Shown: in pieces, positions 52,797 through 63,176 of the stretch | Layout: each line of letters starts with the position of its first letter | Numbering within the stretch: the first letter of the stretch is position 1 | Translations under genes and position numbers: made by a program | Notes under the pieces: model-generated | What the model saw: the letters and a program-made list of their open reading frames with translations, nothing else | Database searches by the model: none | What the model was told of the DNA's origin: nothing | From: Rickettsia typhi | Lineage (GTDB): Bacteria > Pseudomonadota > Alphaproteobacteria > Rickettsiales > Deianiraeaceae | Direction: 5' to 3' | Length of the DNA stretch: 64,000 nucleotides | Assembly: GCA_945861725.1 (NCBI GenBank) | Contig: CAMAVJ010000005.1 | Location: 1 to 64,000 of the forward strand

Positions 52797-54182
52797 TTAA
52801 TAAAAAATTGATATTACCATATAAAAGCACAAGAAAGCTGGAATTAACACAAATACTCCACTCTGAATTATTGCCAAATTCGTTTGCATTCCAACCGTCA
52901 CAATCTTAACCTTATCAAAAAACCATTTTTCAAACTTTTGGAATGACTTGAGTCTTTGTATCCAAGCCATTGTCAAACTCTTCGTTTGAAGATTTTTCTT
53001 AAATGGATTAACGATTAGCAATTTTTTTGCCATAAATCCTTCTTTCTTAAAAAATATTTGTTTTCCAAGAATACGACAAGACATCAGGATTCCATAAGTC
53101 ACAACAAGGTAAAAAATATGAACAAAGGCAGCAAAAATGACGCCAAAGTAAGAAATATCACTCGTACTACTAAGCTTTTTTTGAACGAATTCTGCTTCAA
53201 AAAGAATTATCAATGCAACGGTTGCGTAAATAAAATGAACCCAATTAATTTTATTTCGAATATCAACTTTGCGAAATGTTCTAAAGAGGAGTTGTATTGC
53301 ACAGATAAATATTGTAAAATAGCAAAAAGTTGAAAGATAGTGCAGTGCTGGGTTTAAAACGGTCTGACTATGAACAACATTTAGCAGAAAATATTCAGGA
53401 TTCAGCGTTGTATAGCAAATATGTAACAGAGCAAAGGTCGCGTGAAACAAAAAAATTATATGTAGTTTTTTACTTCCATACGGAAACACTGTGATGTATA
53501 GAAAATACGACACAACTGAATATAAAAGAAGATATTGCACAGTGTTAACGACATCAACCTGAAGAAAAATATGCGAAACGGTTAGGATAAAAAATGAAAA
53601 GAATGTATAAAACACTTTGGAGGAATAATCTTTCGAAAGAAATGCACGGCAAGCAAAAACCGTTGCGAATATTATATAAAGAATGATATAAAATATGCTT
53701 GGATTTTCGTATTGTAAAAGGTTTTGCAAAACAAACATCAAGAGTGTTGTAAAGTAAACGCCATTCTTAACAATTGCACCGTGCGGCATTGCGTGGTAAG
53801 TTGTATAAAAGCTGTAAATTAATATAATACTTATAAATGGCATAACAAGCGTTTCGACTTTTGTCGCATGTGAAATTGTTAGCATTGTGAAATATAGGGT
53901 TAACGAACTTATGTGTAAAATAAGTTTTTTGGAGAGATACCTCGTAATAAGGGAAAATGATGTAAGAAAAAGTACAATTTCTTTCAAGTATAAGAGTCTA
54001 TATCCAAGAAAGTCAGATATTACATCTGAAGGATAGTTTATCACAATTGAAATTATGAGACCAATGAATATAAGGGAATCTTGCAAAAGAAAGCGAGAAA
54101 AAACACCATGCACAAGAAGAGTTACAAAGAGCGATGAGTATAATAAAAACCAAGTGTAATCAGGGTGTATTATATGGAGCAT
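52797..54182 (-). CDS. Multi-pass membrane protein, possibly a degenerate complex-I/antiporter-like subunit
   Basis: 461 aa with about 13 hydrophobic helices. I see no family motif and the sequence is unusually poor in conserved charged residues. A long basic loop near residues 375-425 followed by the final helix (WFFDKVKIVTVGMQTNLAI and on) loosely recalls the ends of NuoL/Mrp antiporter-like subunits. That likeness is weak. It is coupled to purE (TAATG) and 4 bp from folD. Confidence 0.45.
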   Translation of the reverse strand: MLHIIHPDYTWFLLYSSLFVTLLVHGVFSRFLLQDSLIFIGLIISIVINYPSDVISDFLGYRLLYLKEIVLFLTSFSLITRYLSKKLILHISSLTLYFTMLTISHATKVETLVMPFISIILIYSFYTTYHAMPHGAIVKNGVYFTTLLMFVLQNLLQYENPSIFYIILYIIFATVFACRAFLSKDYSSKVFYTFFSFFILTVSHIFLQVDVVNTVQYLLLYSVVSYFLYITVFPYGSKKLHIIFLFHATFALLHICYTTLNPEYFLLNVVHSQTVLNPALHYLSTFCYFTIFICAIQLLFRTFRKVDIRNKINWVHFIYATVALIILFEAEFVQKKLSSTSDISYFGVIFAAFVHIFYLVVTYGILMSCRILGKQIFFKKEGFMAKKLLIVNPFKKNLQTKSLTMAWIQRLKSFQKFEKWFFDKVKIVTVGMQTNLAIIQSGVFVLIPAFLCFYMVISIFY

Positions 54183-54658
54183 TATATGACTATTTTTGAG
54201 TGTTCTTCAACATGTTTTGCCAAATCATGCCTATATTTTTCCAAATTTTGCTGCACAATTGGGTTTATTAAGGCAAAAATTGATGCAGCAAGAATTGCTG
54301 CGTTTTTTGCACCATTAATTGCAACGGTAGCAACTGGAACGCCAGCTGGCATTTGTACTATCGAAAGAAGGCTATCCATTCCTTGTAAAGATTTTGTTTC
54401 AATTGGAACGCCAATTACAGGAAGAGTTGTAAGTGATGCAACCATTCCCGGTAAATGAGCGGACCCACCAGCTCCAGCAATAATTACAGTAAAACCTTTT
54501 GCCTTTGCTGTGCGTGCGAATTCAAACATTTTTTCAGGCGTTCTATGTGCTGAAATAACACTACATTCATATGGAACTTGCATTTGGTCAAGCATATGGC
54601 AAGCATCTTTCATAATATCAAGATCAGAACTACTTCCCATTATTACGGCAACCTTCAT
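54182..54658 (-). CDS. purE: N5-carboxyaminoimidazole ribonucleotide mutase
   Basis: 158 aa. Motifs [23 protein letters not shown] and [16 protein letters not shown] are intact. It rearranges N5-CAIR to CAIR in purine synthesis. Its stop overlaps the start of the membrane protein (TAATG). purK is not adjacent. Confidence 0.96.
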   Translation of the reverse strand: MKVAVIMGSSSDLDIMKDACHMLDQMQVPYECSVISAHRTPEKMFEFARTAKAKGFTVIIAGAGGSAHLPGMVASLTTLPVIGVPIETKSLQGMDSLLSIVQMPAGVPVATVAINGAKNAAILAASIFALINPIVQQNLEKYRHDLAKHVEEHSKIVI

Positions 54659-54917
54659 ACACAGAAAAAAATTATATCAAAATGAAAGTAGTTGTTTTAT
54701 ATTTTGCAAGCATTTTTTATTTCATCAACTGAAATTTAATTTGTGTCAGAAATACTTCTTATGCTTAATGTCTTTGAGTACTGGTATTTATACTATTTTT
54801 ATAGAAACTATTGCTACTACATTTCTTGGATATTATACATAGAAATATTAAGGATGGAGATATTAAATATCTTGATTATATTTTAGATTAACAATGGAAT
54901 TATTTTAATACCAATCT

Positions 54918-55000
54918 TGGTGCGGATAGAGGGACTTGAACCCCCACAGTTTCCCGCCAGAACCTAAATCTGGTGCGTCTACCAATTTCGCCATATCCGC
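54918..55000 (-). tRNA. tRNA-Leu (TAG)
   Basis: Reverse strand: acceptor GCGGATA/TATCCGC, D-loop AAATTGGTAGACGC, anticodon stem CCAGA with TAG in the loop, a long class II variable arm and T-loop GTTCAAGTC. CCA is encoded. It reads CUA. Confidence 0.95.
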
Positions 55001-55015
55001 CGATATTGAACATAA

Positions 55016-55044
55016 TATGTATTCTATGGAAAGATAGTTGTCAA
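55016..55044 (-). promoter_or_regulatory. Promoter for tRNA-Leu (TAG)
   Basis: TTGACA (55039-55044) and TACATA (55016-55021), 17 bp apart on the minus strand. A second TTGACA for the divergent tRNA-Leu(TAA) is at 55063-55068, but its -10 box is not clear. Confidence 0.5.
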
Positions 55045-55104
55045 GGTTTTTTTAAAATTTTCTTGACAATATCAATTTGAGACTGGAGAAAATTGTAGTG
55101 TTTC

Positions 55105-55191
55105 GCCCGCGTGATGGAATGGTAGACATAACGGACTTAAAATCCGTGACCTATTGCAGGTGTGGCGGTTCGAGTCCGCCCGCGGGCACCA
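55105..55191 (+). tRNA. tRNA-Leu (TAA)
   Basis: Acceptor GCCCGCG/CGCGGGC, D-loop GGAATGGTAGACA, anticodon stem CGGA with TAA in the loop, long variable arm GTGACCTATTGCAGG, T-loop GTTCGAGTC and encoded CCA. It reads UUA, a very frequent codon in this AT-rich genome. It is divergent from the Leu(TAG) gene. Confidence 0.96.
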
Positions 55192-55220
55192 CATTTTAGT
55201 TTGAATTGTATCTAGTATTG

Positions 55221-57674
<2,454 letters not shown>

Positions 57675-57730
57675 GTGGTGGTTTAGAAGCAAAAACAACC
57701 TGAACGCACCACTGTATTTTGGCCTTAAAT

Positions 57731-58537
57731 TTAAACACAATGCTTCACATGTGCTGCATTAAGTCCTGATATCATCTTGAGTTCGAATGAGTTATGTACT
57801 TTGTTCTCTAGTTTACTAAGTTGTGACATAGGTACTTCGTTCCCTAGTTTATTAAGTTGTGACATCGTCTTGTGTCCTAATGAGTAGTTAGGTACTTTGC
57901 CAGCCGCCTTCTCATTCCTCTTCGCCTCCTTCATCTCATTCATCTCCTTCATCTCCTTCATCTCCACCTCACTATTCGCAAAAACCATATTCTCAAACAA
58001 CTTATTCCAATGACGATTGATGTGATTTTCTTCTAAACGAGGTTTATTTTGAAGATATATGCCTTTTTTAATGTAGCTATTTTCTGACTGTATCGTTGTG
58101 TTCTTCGGAGCAATGGCGGCAATGGCATCATGGAAATTCTGCATATTATGGTTCTTGCCATTGTACTTTTCTAATATACGAACTTTATCTGCCGTATCAT
58201 TGGTTTTTATGCAGAAGAGTTTTTTAACACCATAGCATTTTGATCTAGCATCATATTTCTCTTTTTCAGCAAGCCAAACAAGTTCACCATTGTTATATCT
58301 ACAAGCATATTTGTTACCATTCTCATCCGTAATCACACCCTTTCCATGTGGAATATCCACATAGTTCGTAGATGAATATTTATAGCCTTTTCTATCATCC
58401 GTTACATAATCTGATTTTGTTGAACCTGCATATTGAAAGCCAGTCTTACTTGTAGTAAGAAATGCTATTATTTCTTGACCGTCAGAACGTTTAGAATATC
58501 TCGTGTCTCGTGGTGCGTGTCCGATGTATTGTTGCAT
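57731..58537 (-). CDS. Lineage-specific protein with MORN-like segment and internal repeats
   Basis: 268 aa without a signal peptide or membrane helix. Residues about 62-90 (PHGKGVITDENGNKYAC, then NNGELVW) look like one MORN repeat. Residues about 190-210 hold a Glu-Met-Lys repeat encoded by 9-bp DNA units. The C-terminus has a 12-residue repeat of MSQLxKLxNxV form. The repeats and lack of recognisable enzyme motifs suggest a structural or host-directed protein. I recognise no family. Confidence 0.5.
   Translation of the reverse strand: MQQYIGHAPRDTRYSKRSDGQEIIAFLTTSKTGFQYAGSTKSDYVTDDRKGYKYSSTNYVDIPHGKGVITDENGNKYACRYNNGELVWLAEKEKYDARSKCYGVKKLFCIKTNDTADKVRILEKYNGKNHNMQNFHDAIAAIAPKNTTIQSENSYIKKGIYLQNKPRLEENHINRHWNKLFENMVFANSEVEMKEMKEMNEMKEAKRNEKAAGKVPNYSLGHKTMSQLNKLGNEVPMSQLSKLENKVHNSFELKMISGLNAAHVKHCV
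57797..57865. repeat. Two 33-bp direct repeats (36-bp period)
   Basis: Units 57797-57829 and 57833-57865 differ at only a few positions and encode the repeated MSQL/KL segment near the C-terminus of the 268-aa protein. Confidence 0.75.
57930..57965. repeat. Four tandem 9-bp repeats
   Basis: TTCATCTCA followed by three perfect TTCATCTCC units, in frame in the 268-aa protein, giving the Glu-Met-Lys run. It could vary in length between strains without frameshift. Confidence 0.85.
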
Positions 58538-58600
58538 AAAATATAAGATTAAATTAACTTATATAACTATAGCACATTTTTACGCCCAATGCAAGAGTTT

Positions 58601-59365
58601 TTATCTAGAAACTTGTGTTTTGTTTTTTTCCTCAAGTTCGGCAATTTGCTGGGAATGGTTTTCGTGTTTTTTTTCCTTTTGTATATGCTTTTCTTGTTTT
58701 TTGTGCGTTGATTCCTCCTTAAGAACATGTTTGCCAACTGCCGTGTGTTTATTAACCTTTAGCTTGCCTTTTTCTGCCAATTTTTTAAATTTATTATGCG
58801 ACTGCGAAGAATTCACACCAAGAGCCTTATTTTTTTGAATGTTAATTACGGCGTCCATTCTGCCGCGTTCTTGCATCATTTTTGAAATTTCCTGTCCAAC
58901 ATCTTTTCCAAGCCTTTGCTTGTTTTGTTCAAGCATAATGTGATTGATTTGTTGAATTTCTTGTAATCGTGTGACAAGTTGCTCCTTTGCTTTGCCGCGT
59001 GTTCGTTCAACAGAAATATCTTCCCAAGATGCAATTTCACGCTTGATATCTCTTTGAGTTTCGACTTCGTAACCATCTTTTTTCATATATTCCTCAAATT
59101 CGTCAAGTTTACTTGGCGATTCCTCACCAACATTTTCTTGATGCGACTCTATGTATTTTGATTCAGTTTGTGATGGCTTTACAATGGTTGCTGGTGTTGT
59201 TTTACGTTTATCGCAATAAAGATCCGAAACTATTGTATCGTATTCATGTTTATTTTTAAATAAAACGCTTGCAATCGTTATTGTAAGGAACAATAAAAAT
59301 GAAATTGTTAGAATGTCTCCGATATGGTTATTGATTGCATTGAAGAAAATTTCGAGGATCTCCAT
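58601..59365 (-). CDS. Membrane-anchored coiled-coil protein, unknown
   Basis: 254 aa from ATG 59365 (ten more residues from 59395). One membrane helix (about 16-36) is followed by a long charged region rich in Lys, Glu, Gln and His, probably coiled coil (about 110-165 and 215-254). A signal peptide or known domain is not seen. Its first bases overlap the divergent bioD start by about 40 bp unless bioD starts later. It may tether a cytoplasmic helical rod to the membrane. Confidence 0.5.
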   Translation of the reverse strand: MEILEIFFNAINNHIGDILTISFLLFLTITIASVLFKNKHEYDTIVSDLYCDKRKTTPATIVKPSQTESKYIESHQENVGEESPSKLDEFEEYMKKDGYEVETQRDIKREIASWEDISVERTRGKAKEQLVTRLQEIQQINHIMLEQNKQRLGKDVGQEISKMMQERGRMDAVINIQKNKALGVNSSQSHNKFKKLAEKGKLKVNKHTAVGKHVLKEESTHKKQEKHIQKEKKHENHSQQIAELEEKNKTQVSR

Positions 59366-60037
59366 AAAAAACTTAAAAAAGTTAACATTGTGCATGGAAT
59401 TTCAACCAATGTTGGAAAGACATATACAACAGCACTTTTGTTAAGAAAACTAAATTTAAAATTCAAGGAAAATTTTGCAATTAAGCCAGTGATTTCTGGT
59501 TTTGATGAAAATGACTACCAAAGTTCTGACAACTTTTATCTTTTACAAGCTTCAGGCATTAAAGAGCCAACACTTAAGCAGGTAAAGGAAATTTCAAAAT
59601 ATCTTCTTTCCCAACCACTTTCTCCTGATATCGCCGCAAAAAAACAAGGCATTGCAATTCATTTTGATGAAATTATTACTTTTTGTGAAGCAAACATTTC
59701 ACAGATAAAAGAAAGTGAGCGAATTTTTATTGAAATGGCGGGCGGAGTTTGCTCTCCGTGTTCTAATTCACACACGATGGCAGATATTTCAAACACACTT
59801 TTGCACCACAGCCCTTGCAACATTTTGGTTACCGTTCCATATTTAGGTTCCCTTTCGCACACAATTTCGGCACTGAAAGTGTTAAAGTTTGATGTTGTGA
59901 TTGTCAACAAAGCAAATAGTGAAGCGGGCGAAGAATTTGTATGGTCGCTTAAAAACCACTTGAATCACGAAATTGAAATAATAGAAAGTCAACCAAAAGT
60001 TCTTGACATTCCCGCCCCGCCTTTGTATTTCGCTTGA
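59324..60037 (+). CDS. bioD: Dethiobiotin synthetase
   Basis: About 237 aa. The P-loop is GISTNVGKTYTT, and EMAGGVCSPCSN and TVPYLGSLSHTISAL match BioD. It closes the ureido ring of dethiobiotin from DAPA. The ATG at 59324 gives about 19 residues before the first strand; a GTG at 59390 is too late for the strand, so the true start is uncertain. bioA, bioB and bioF are not near. kdsB follows after 15 bp. Confidence 0.85.
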   Translation: MVIDCIEENFEDLHKKLKKVNIVHGISTNVGKTYTTALLLRKLNLKFKENFAIKPVISGFDENDYQSSDNFYLLQASGIKEPTLKQVKEISKYLLSQPLSPDIAAKKQGIAIHFDEIITFCEANISQIKESERIFIEMAGGVCSPCSNSHTMADISNTLLHHSPCNILVTVPYLGSLSHTISALKVLKFDVVIVNKANSEAGEEFVWSLKNHLNHEIEIIESQPKVLDIPAPPLYFA

Positions 60038-60052
60038 AAATATTTGCATAAT

Positions 60053-60862
60053 ATGAAAACAGCAATAATAATTCCGTCTCGTCTTGGTTCAACAAGGCTT
60101 CCCAATAAACCACTTGCTCTAATTCATGGAAAAACGCTAATTCAACACTGTTATGATTCTGCTGTGAAAGCAAATTGCGGAGATGTTTTTGTTGCGACTG
60201 ATGATCAAAAAATTGCCGATGTGATTAATAAAATTGGTGGCAATGTTGTTATGACACCAAGTGATTTACCATCTGGTACTGATAGAGTTTGGAATGCTTA
60301 CAAGCAAATTATTGCCAAATCTGATGCAAAATTTGATTGCATTGTGAATTTGCAAGGAGATATTCCAAATATTTCTCCAATTATTATCCAAAAGACGATC
60401 GAAACTCTTGCAAAAACCAACTGCGATATTGCAACGGCAACAATGAAAATTTCCAAAGAAACGGCACAAACTCCTTCATGTGTTAAAGCAGTTTTAACAG
60501 GTGTTGGCGAATTTCACAAAGCATTATACTTCAGCCGCCAGACAATTCCATACAATGCAGATCTTTTTTTCGAGCACATTGGGCTTTATGCCTATACGCC
60601 AAAATCATTGGAAAAATTTACATTATTGCCCGAATCTTTGCTTGAAAAGACTGAAAAATTGGAACAGATTCGTGCATTGGAAAATGATATGTCAATTTTT
60701 GCTTGCATTGTGGATTCCTCCCTTAAACCAATTAGTATCGATACTCAGGACGATCTTAACCGTGCAATCGAACACCTTCAGAAAAAAGAATTTACCTCAA
60801 CAGCACGCTACAAAAAACTTGCTGAAAATTTAAAGCAAAATATGGGAAGAAGGAAGGTGTGA
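60053..60862 (+). CDS. kdsB: 3-deoxy-manno-octulosonate cytidylyltransferase
   Basis: 269 aa from ATG 60053 (a TTG at 60044 is rejected). Motifs IIPSRLGSTRLPNKPLALI, ATDDQKIAD, DLPSGTDRVW and NLQGDIPNI are intact. It makes CMP-KDO for the LPS inner core, consistent with the Lpt protein at 2164. It is 15 bp after bioD and converges on glpX. Confidence 0.96.
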   Translation: MKTAIIIPSRLGSTRLPNKPLALIHGKTLIQHCYDSAVKANCGDVFVATDDQKIADVINKIGGNVVMTPSDLPSGTDRVWNAYKQIIAKSDAKFDCIVNLQGDIPNISPIIIQKTIETLAKTNCDIATATMKISKETAQTPSCVKAVLTGVGEFHKALYFSRQTIPYNADLFFEHIGLYAYTPKSLEKFTLLPESLLEKTEKLEQIRALENDMSIFACIVDSSLKPISIDTQDDLNRAIEHLQKKEFTSTARYKKLAENLKQNMGRRKV

Positions 60863-60919
60863 TTTGTGTTTTCATCATTCAACCCATTACTCTTGCTGAT
60901 GCCTTGCAAACTTCCTCAT

Positions 60920-61831
60920 TTATAAAAGTATTTCGTAATTTTCAACAAATTGCACGCCATTTTGTGCAATAACAACAGATTCCGTGAAAAATTTTCCACC
61001 ACCAAGCTCTTCAACTCGTGAAAGGAAACCTTTACCTGTGACACCAGTCGCAACAAAAACGCCATATGTTTTTACCATATCGTTTAATTTTAAAATTGGA
61101 AATTTTTCACCATCTTTAACAATGCGTCCTTCCATAAATCCCCCTAGATTTTTGATCGCAATGGCAGAAAGAATTCCCTCTGGTGAGCCACCTTGTCCGG
61201 CATAAAGATCAGATTCACCAAACATTTCATGCGTTGAAAGTACTCCAAAAATATCGCCATCGGAAAGTAGTGCGACTTTTGCCCCAGTTGCACGAATTTT
61301 TGCAATTAACTCCTTGTGGCGTGGGCGATCAAGCACCGTTACAACAACTTCACTTACTTTTTTTTCTTTATATTGTGCCAAATTTTTAATATTTTCTTCA
61401 ATTGACTTACCAAGCGAAAGAATTCCTTCATCATAAACTTGTGCTGCGGCAAGCTTTTCCATATAAAATTCAGAAGATTTAAGAAGTGAGCCCTTTGGTG
61501 CAATGGCGATTGTCGTTAGTGAATTTGGTAAATCATTTGCACAAAGGTTGGTTCCTTCTAATGGATCAACAGCGATATCAAATTCAACAACGCTGCCCGT
61601 TCCAAGCTCTTCACCGATGAAAAGCATCGGAGCTTCATCTTTTTCACCTTCGCCAATTACAACCTTCCCACGAAAATTTGTTTTATTGAGAACATCTCTC
61701 ATTCCCTTCACTGCTGCGGCATCGGCGTCATTTTTTAAACCCGTTCCAATAAAAGCAAAAGCATTAATTGCCGCTTTTTGACTTGCTTTTAAAATGGATG
61801 ATATTATTTCTTGATTTAATATTGTGGACAT
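60920..61831 (-). CDS. glpX: Fructose-1,6-bisphosphatase class II
   Basis: 303 aa. Metal and phosphate motifs VIGEGEKDEAPMLFIGEELG, DPLEGTNLCAND, LSDGD and GQGGSPEGILSAIAIKNLGG are intact. It makes fructose-6-phosphate in gluconeogenesis, implying use of non-sugar carbon. It converges on kdsB, with a 57-bp gap. Confidence 0.95.
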   Translation of the reverse strand: MSTILNQEIISSILKASQKAAINAFAFIGTGLKNDADAAAVKGMRDVLNKTNFRGKVVIGEGEKDEAPMLFIGEELGTGSVVEFDIAVDPLEGTNLCANDLPNSLTTIAIAPKGSLLKSSEFYMEKLAAAQVYDEGILSLGKSIEENIKNLAQYKEKKVSEVVVTVLDRPRHKELIAKIRATGAKVALLSDGDIFGVLSTHEMFGESDLYAGQGGSPEGILSAIAIKNLGGFMEGRIVKDGEKFPILKLNDMVKTYGVFVATGVTGKGFLSRVEELGGGKFFTESVVIAQNGVQFVENYEILL

Positions 61832-61857
61832 TTTATATAAAAAATATTTTTTTACTT

Positions 61858-62004
61858 ATGGATATAACAAAATACGATGAAGATATTCAAAAAGCAATAA
61901 ATAATTTCGTTTTAAAAGTTCAGGAAAAAAAGCAGGAATTAAAGGAAAAGCTTCATAAGCTTGACGAAGAACTTGAGCAGGTGAAAAATGAGATTGCGAA
62001 ATAG
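61858..62004 (+). CDS. Small coiled-coil protein (48 aa)
   Basis: A 48-aa protein from ATG 61858, starting MDITKYDEDIQK, with strong heptad-like Lys/Glu/Leu periodicity over most of its length. No known family. It precedes the Cys-rich exported protein by 13 bp on the same strand. A longer frame to 61768 runs into glpX in antisense and is not used. Confidence 0.5.
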   Translation: MDITKYDEDIQKAINNFVLKVQEKKQELKEKLHKLDEELEQVKNEIAK

Positions 62005-62017
62005 GTTTGAATTATAA

Positions 62018-62329
62018 ATGATGAGCAAAACAAATATATTGTTGATAATGTTGACATTTGGCACTTTTTGTTACCATAAAAAATCCGAAAATGTTAAAAA
62101 GTCCTGCTATTGGATGGAAAACTACAGCGGAAAATTTGAGTGGGTTGATGCAGACCCCGTTTACCAAGAGGTCTTAACAAAAAAACAATGCTTCGAATTT
62201 GATTCATGCGATGGAGGGCTTGATTATTCAGGAGGTGGGTGTTACAAGTGGACATATTCAAGAAACGGCAAGCGTGAATCTTGGGATGATGTAAAATATA
62301 CTGATGAGTCCGAGCAAAATGCTGAGTAA
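62018..62329 (+). CDS. Small Cys-rich protein with signal-like N-terminus, unknown
   Basis: 103 aa. Hydrophobic residues 6-17 form a short export signal or anchor. The mature part holds several cysteines (SCYWMENYSGKF, QCFEFDSCDGG and GGGCYKW), likely disulfide-bonded in the periplasm or outside, and a charged tail. The Trp/Tyr/Gly-rich motifs look conserved-type, but I cannot name a family. It overlaps the comF start by 26 bp. Confidence 0.5.
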   Translation: MMSKTNILLIMLTFGTFCYHKKSENVKKSCYWMENYSGKFEWVDADPVYQEVLTKKQCFEFDSCDGGLDYSGGGCYKWTYSRNGKRESWDDVKYTDESEQNAE

Positions 62330-63077
62330 ATTCATACGTGTAATCAAACTTGTTATCAAGCCCATCATCTTCTTTTTCGTGAAGTACGAATGTGTTATAT
62401 GTGAAGAAGAAGTGCGGATTAAATCTCCAGTTTGTTTTAATTGTAATCGCAAGATTGGAGCAATAAACCAGTCTTCAGTGTGTGAAAAATGTGGAAGGTA
62501 TTGCCTTGCACAACACTGTATTTTCTGCTTGCAAAATCCTCCATACTTTAAACAAGGCAAGGCCTTTTGTGTTTACGACGCAACATCTTCAAGAGTTATC
62601 AAACAGTTTAAGTATTATGGTAATTCCCTTTGTCGAGAATTTATGGCAAAGAAAATGACACAAATCCTTCAGAGGGATTTTCTCAAAAATGGCGTTGAGA
62701 TTGATTTAATAACTTGTGTCCCTATGTCTTGGTTCAAGGAATATTTAAATGGCAAAAATCACGCTGGGCAACTTTCTTCAAAGATTGCAAAAAATGTTGG
62801 AATTAAATATAATCCAAATCTTTTGAAGCGAAAATTTAAGTTTAAACGGCAGGTGCTCTTAAACCAAAAAGACCGAATTGAAAATGTGCGTGGAGTTTTC
62901 ACCACAAAAAATTGCAGCGAAATTGTAGGAAAATCGATTTTAATTATTGATGACACCATAACAACTGGAGCAACACTCAATGAATGTACAAAAGCATTAC
63001 TTCAATCTAGTGCTAATAATATTTTTGTTCTGACATTTGGAAAGTCAATTGCTGATGAAACAATTTACAAAGTATAA
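62304..63077 (+). CDS. comF: ComF-family phosphoribosyltransferase-like protein
   Basis: 257 aa. An N-terminal zinc-finger-like region with Cys pairs (CVICEE, CFNCNRK, CEKCGRYC) precedes a phosphoribosyltransferase fold with the PRPP loop ILIIDDTITTGATLNEC. ComF proteins act in DNA uptake in competent bacteria, but most homologues outside those are of unknown role. It overlaps the previous gene by 26 bp; an ATG at 62319 is an alternative start. Confidence 0.88.
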   Translation: MSPSKMLSKFIRVIKLVIKPIIFFFVKYECVICEEEVRIKSPVCFNCNRKIGAINQSSVCEKCGRYCLAQHCIFCLQNPPYFKQGKAFCVYDATSSRVIKQFKYYGNSLCREFMAKKMTQILQRDFLKNGVEIDLITCVPMSWFKEYLNGKNHAGQLSSKIAKNVGIKYNPNLLKRKFKFKRQVLLNQKDRIENVRGVFTTKNCSEIVGKSILIIDDTITTGATLNECTKALLQSSANNIFVLTFGKSIADETIYKV

Positions 63078-63176
63078 CATTACTTTTACTTTATTGAAAT
63101 TTTTCAATTTTTCTTGACTTCTTTTCCTTCAAAGAATTATTCTCAATATGTTGAAAAATTTCGTTTGAAAATTGCT

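Noticed and set aside
54759..54884. 41-codon aromatic-rich frame on the plus strand between purE and tRNA-Leu
   Set aside because: Composition looks like AT-rich random sequence and there is no ribosome-binding site or coupling.
57797..57965. CRISPR array from the 9-bp and 33-bp repeats
   Set aside because: The units are in frame within a protein gene, too short or too few, and have no variable spacers.
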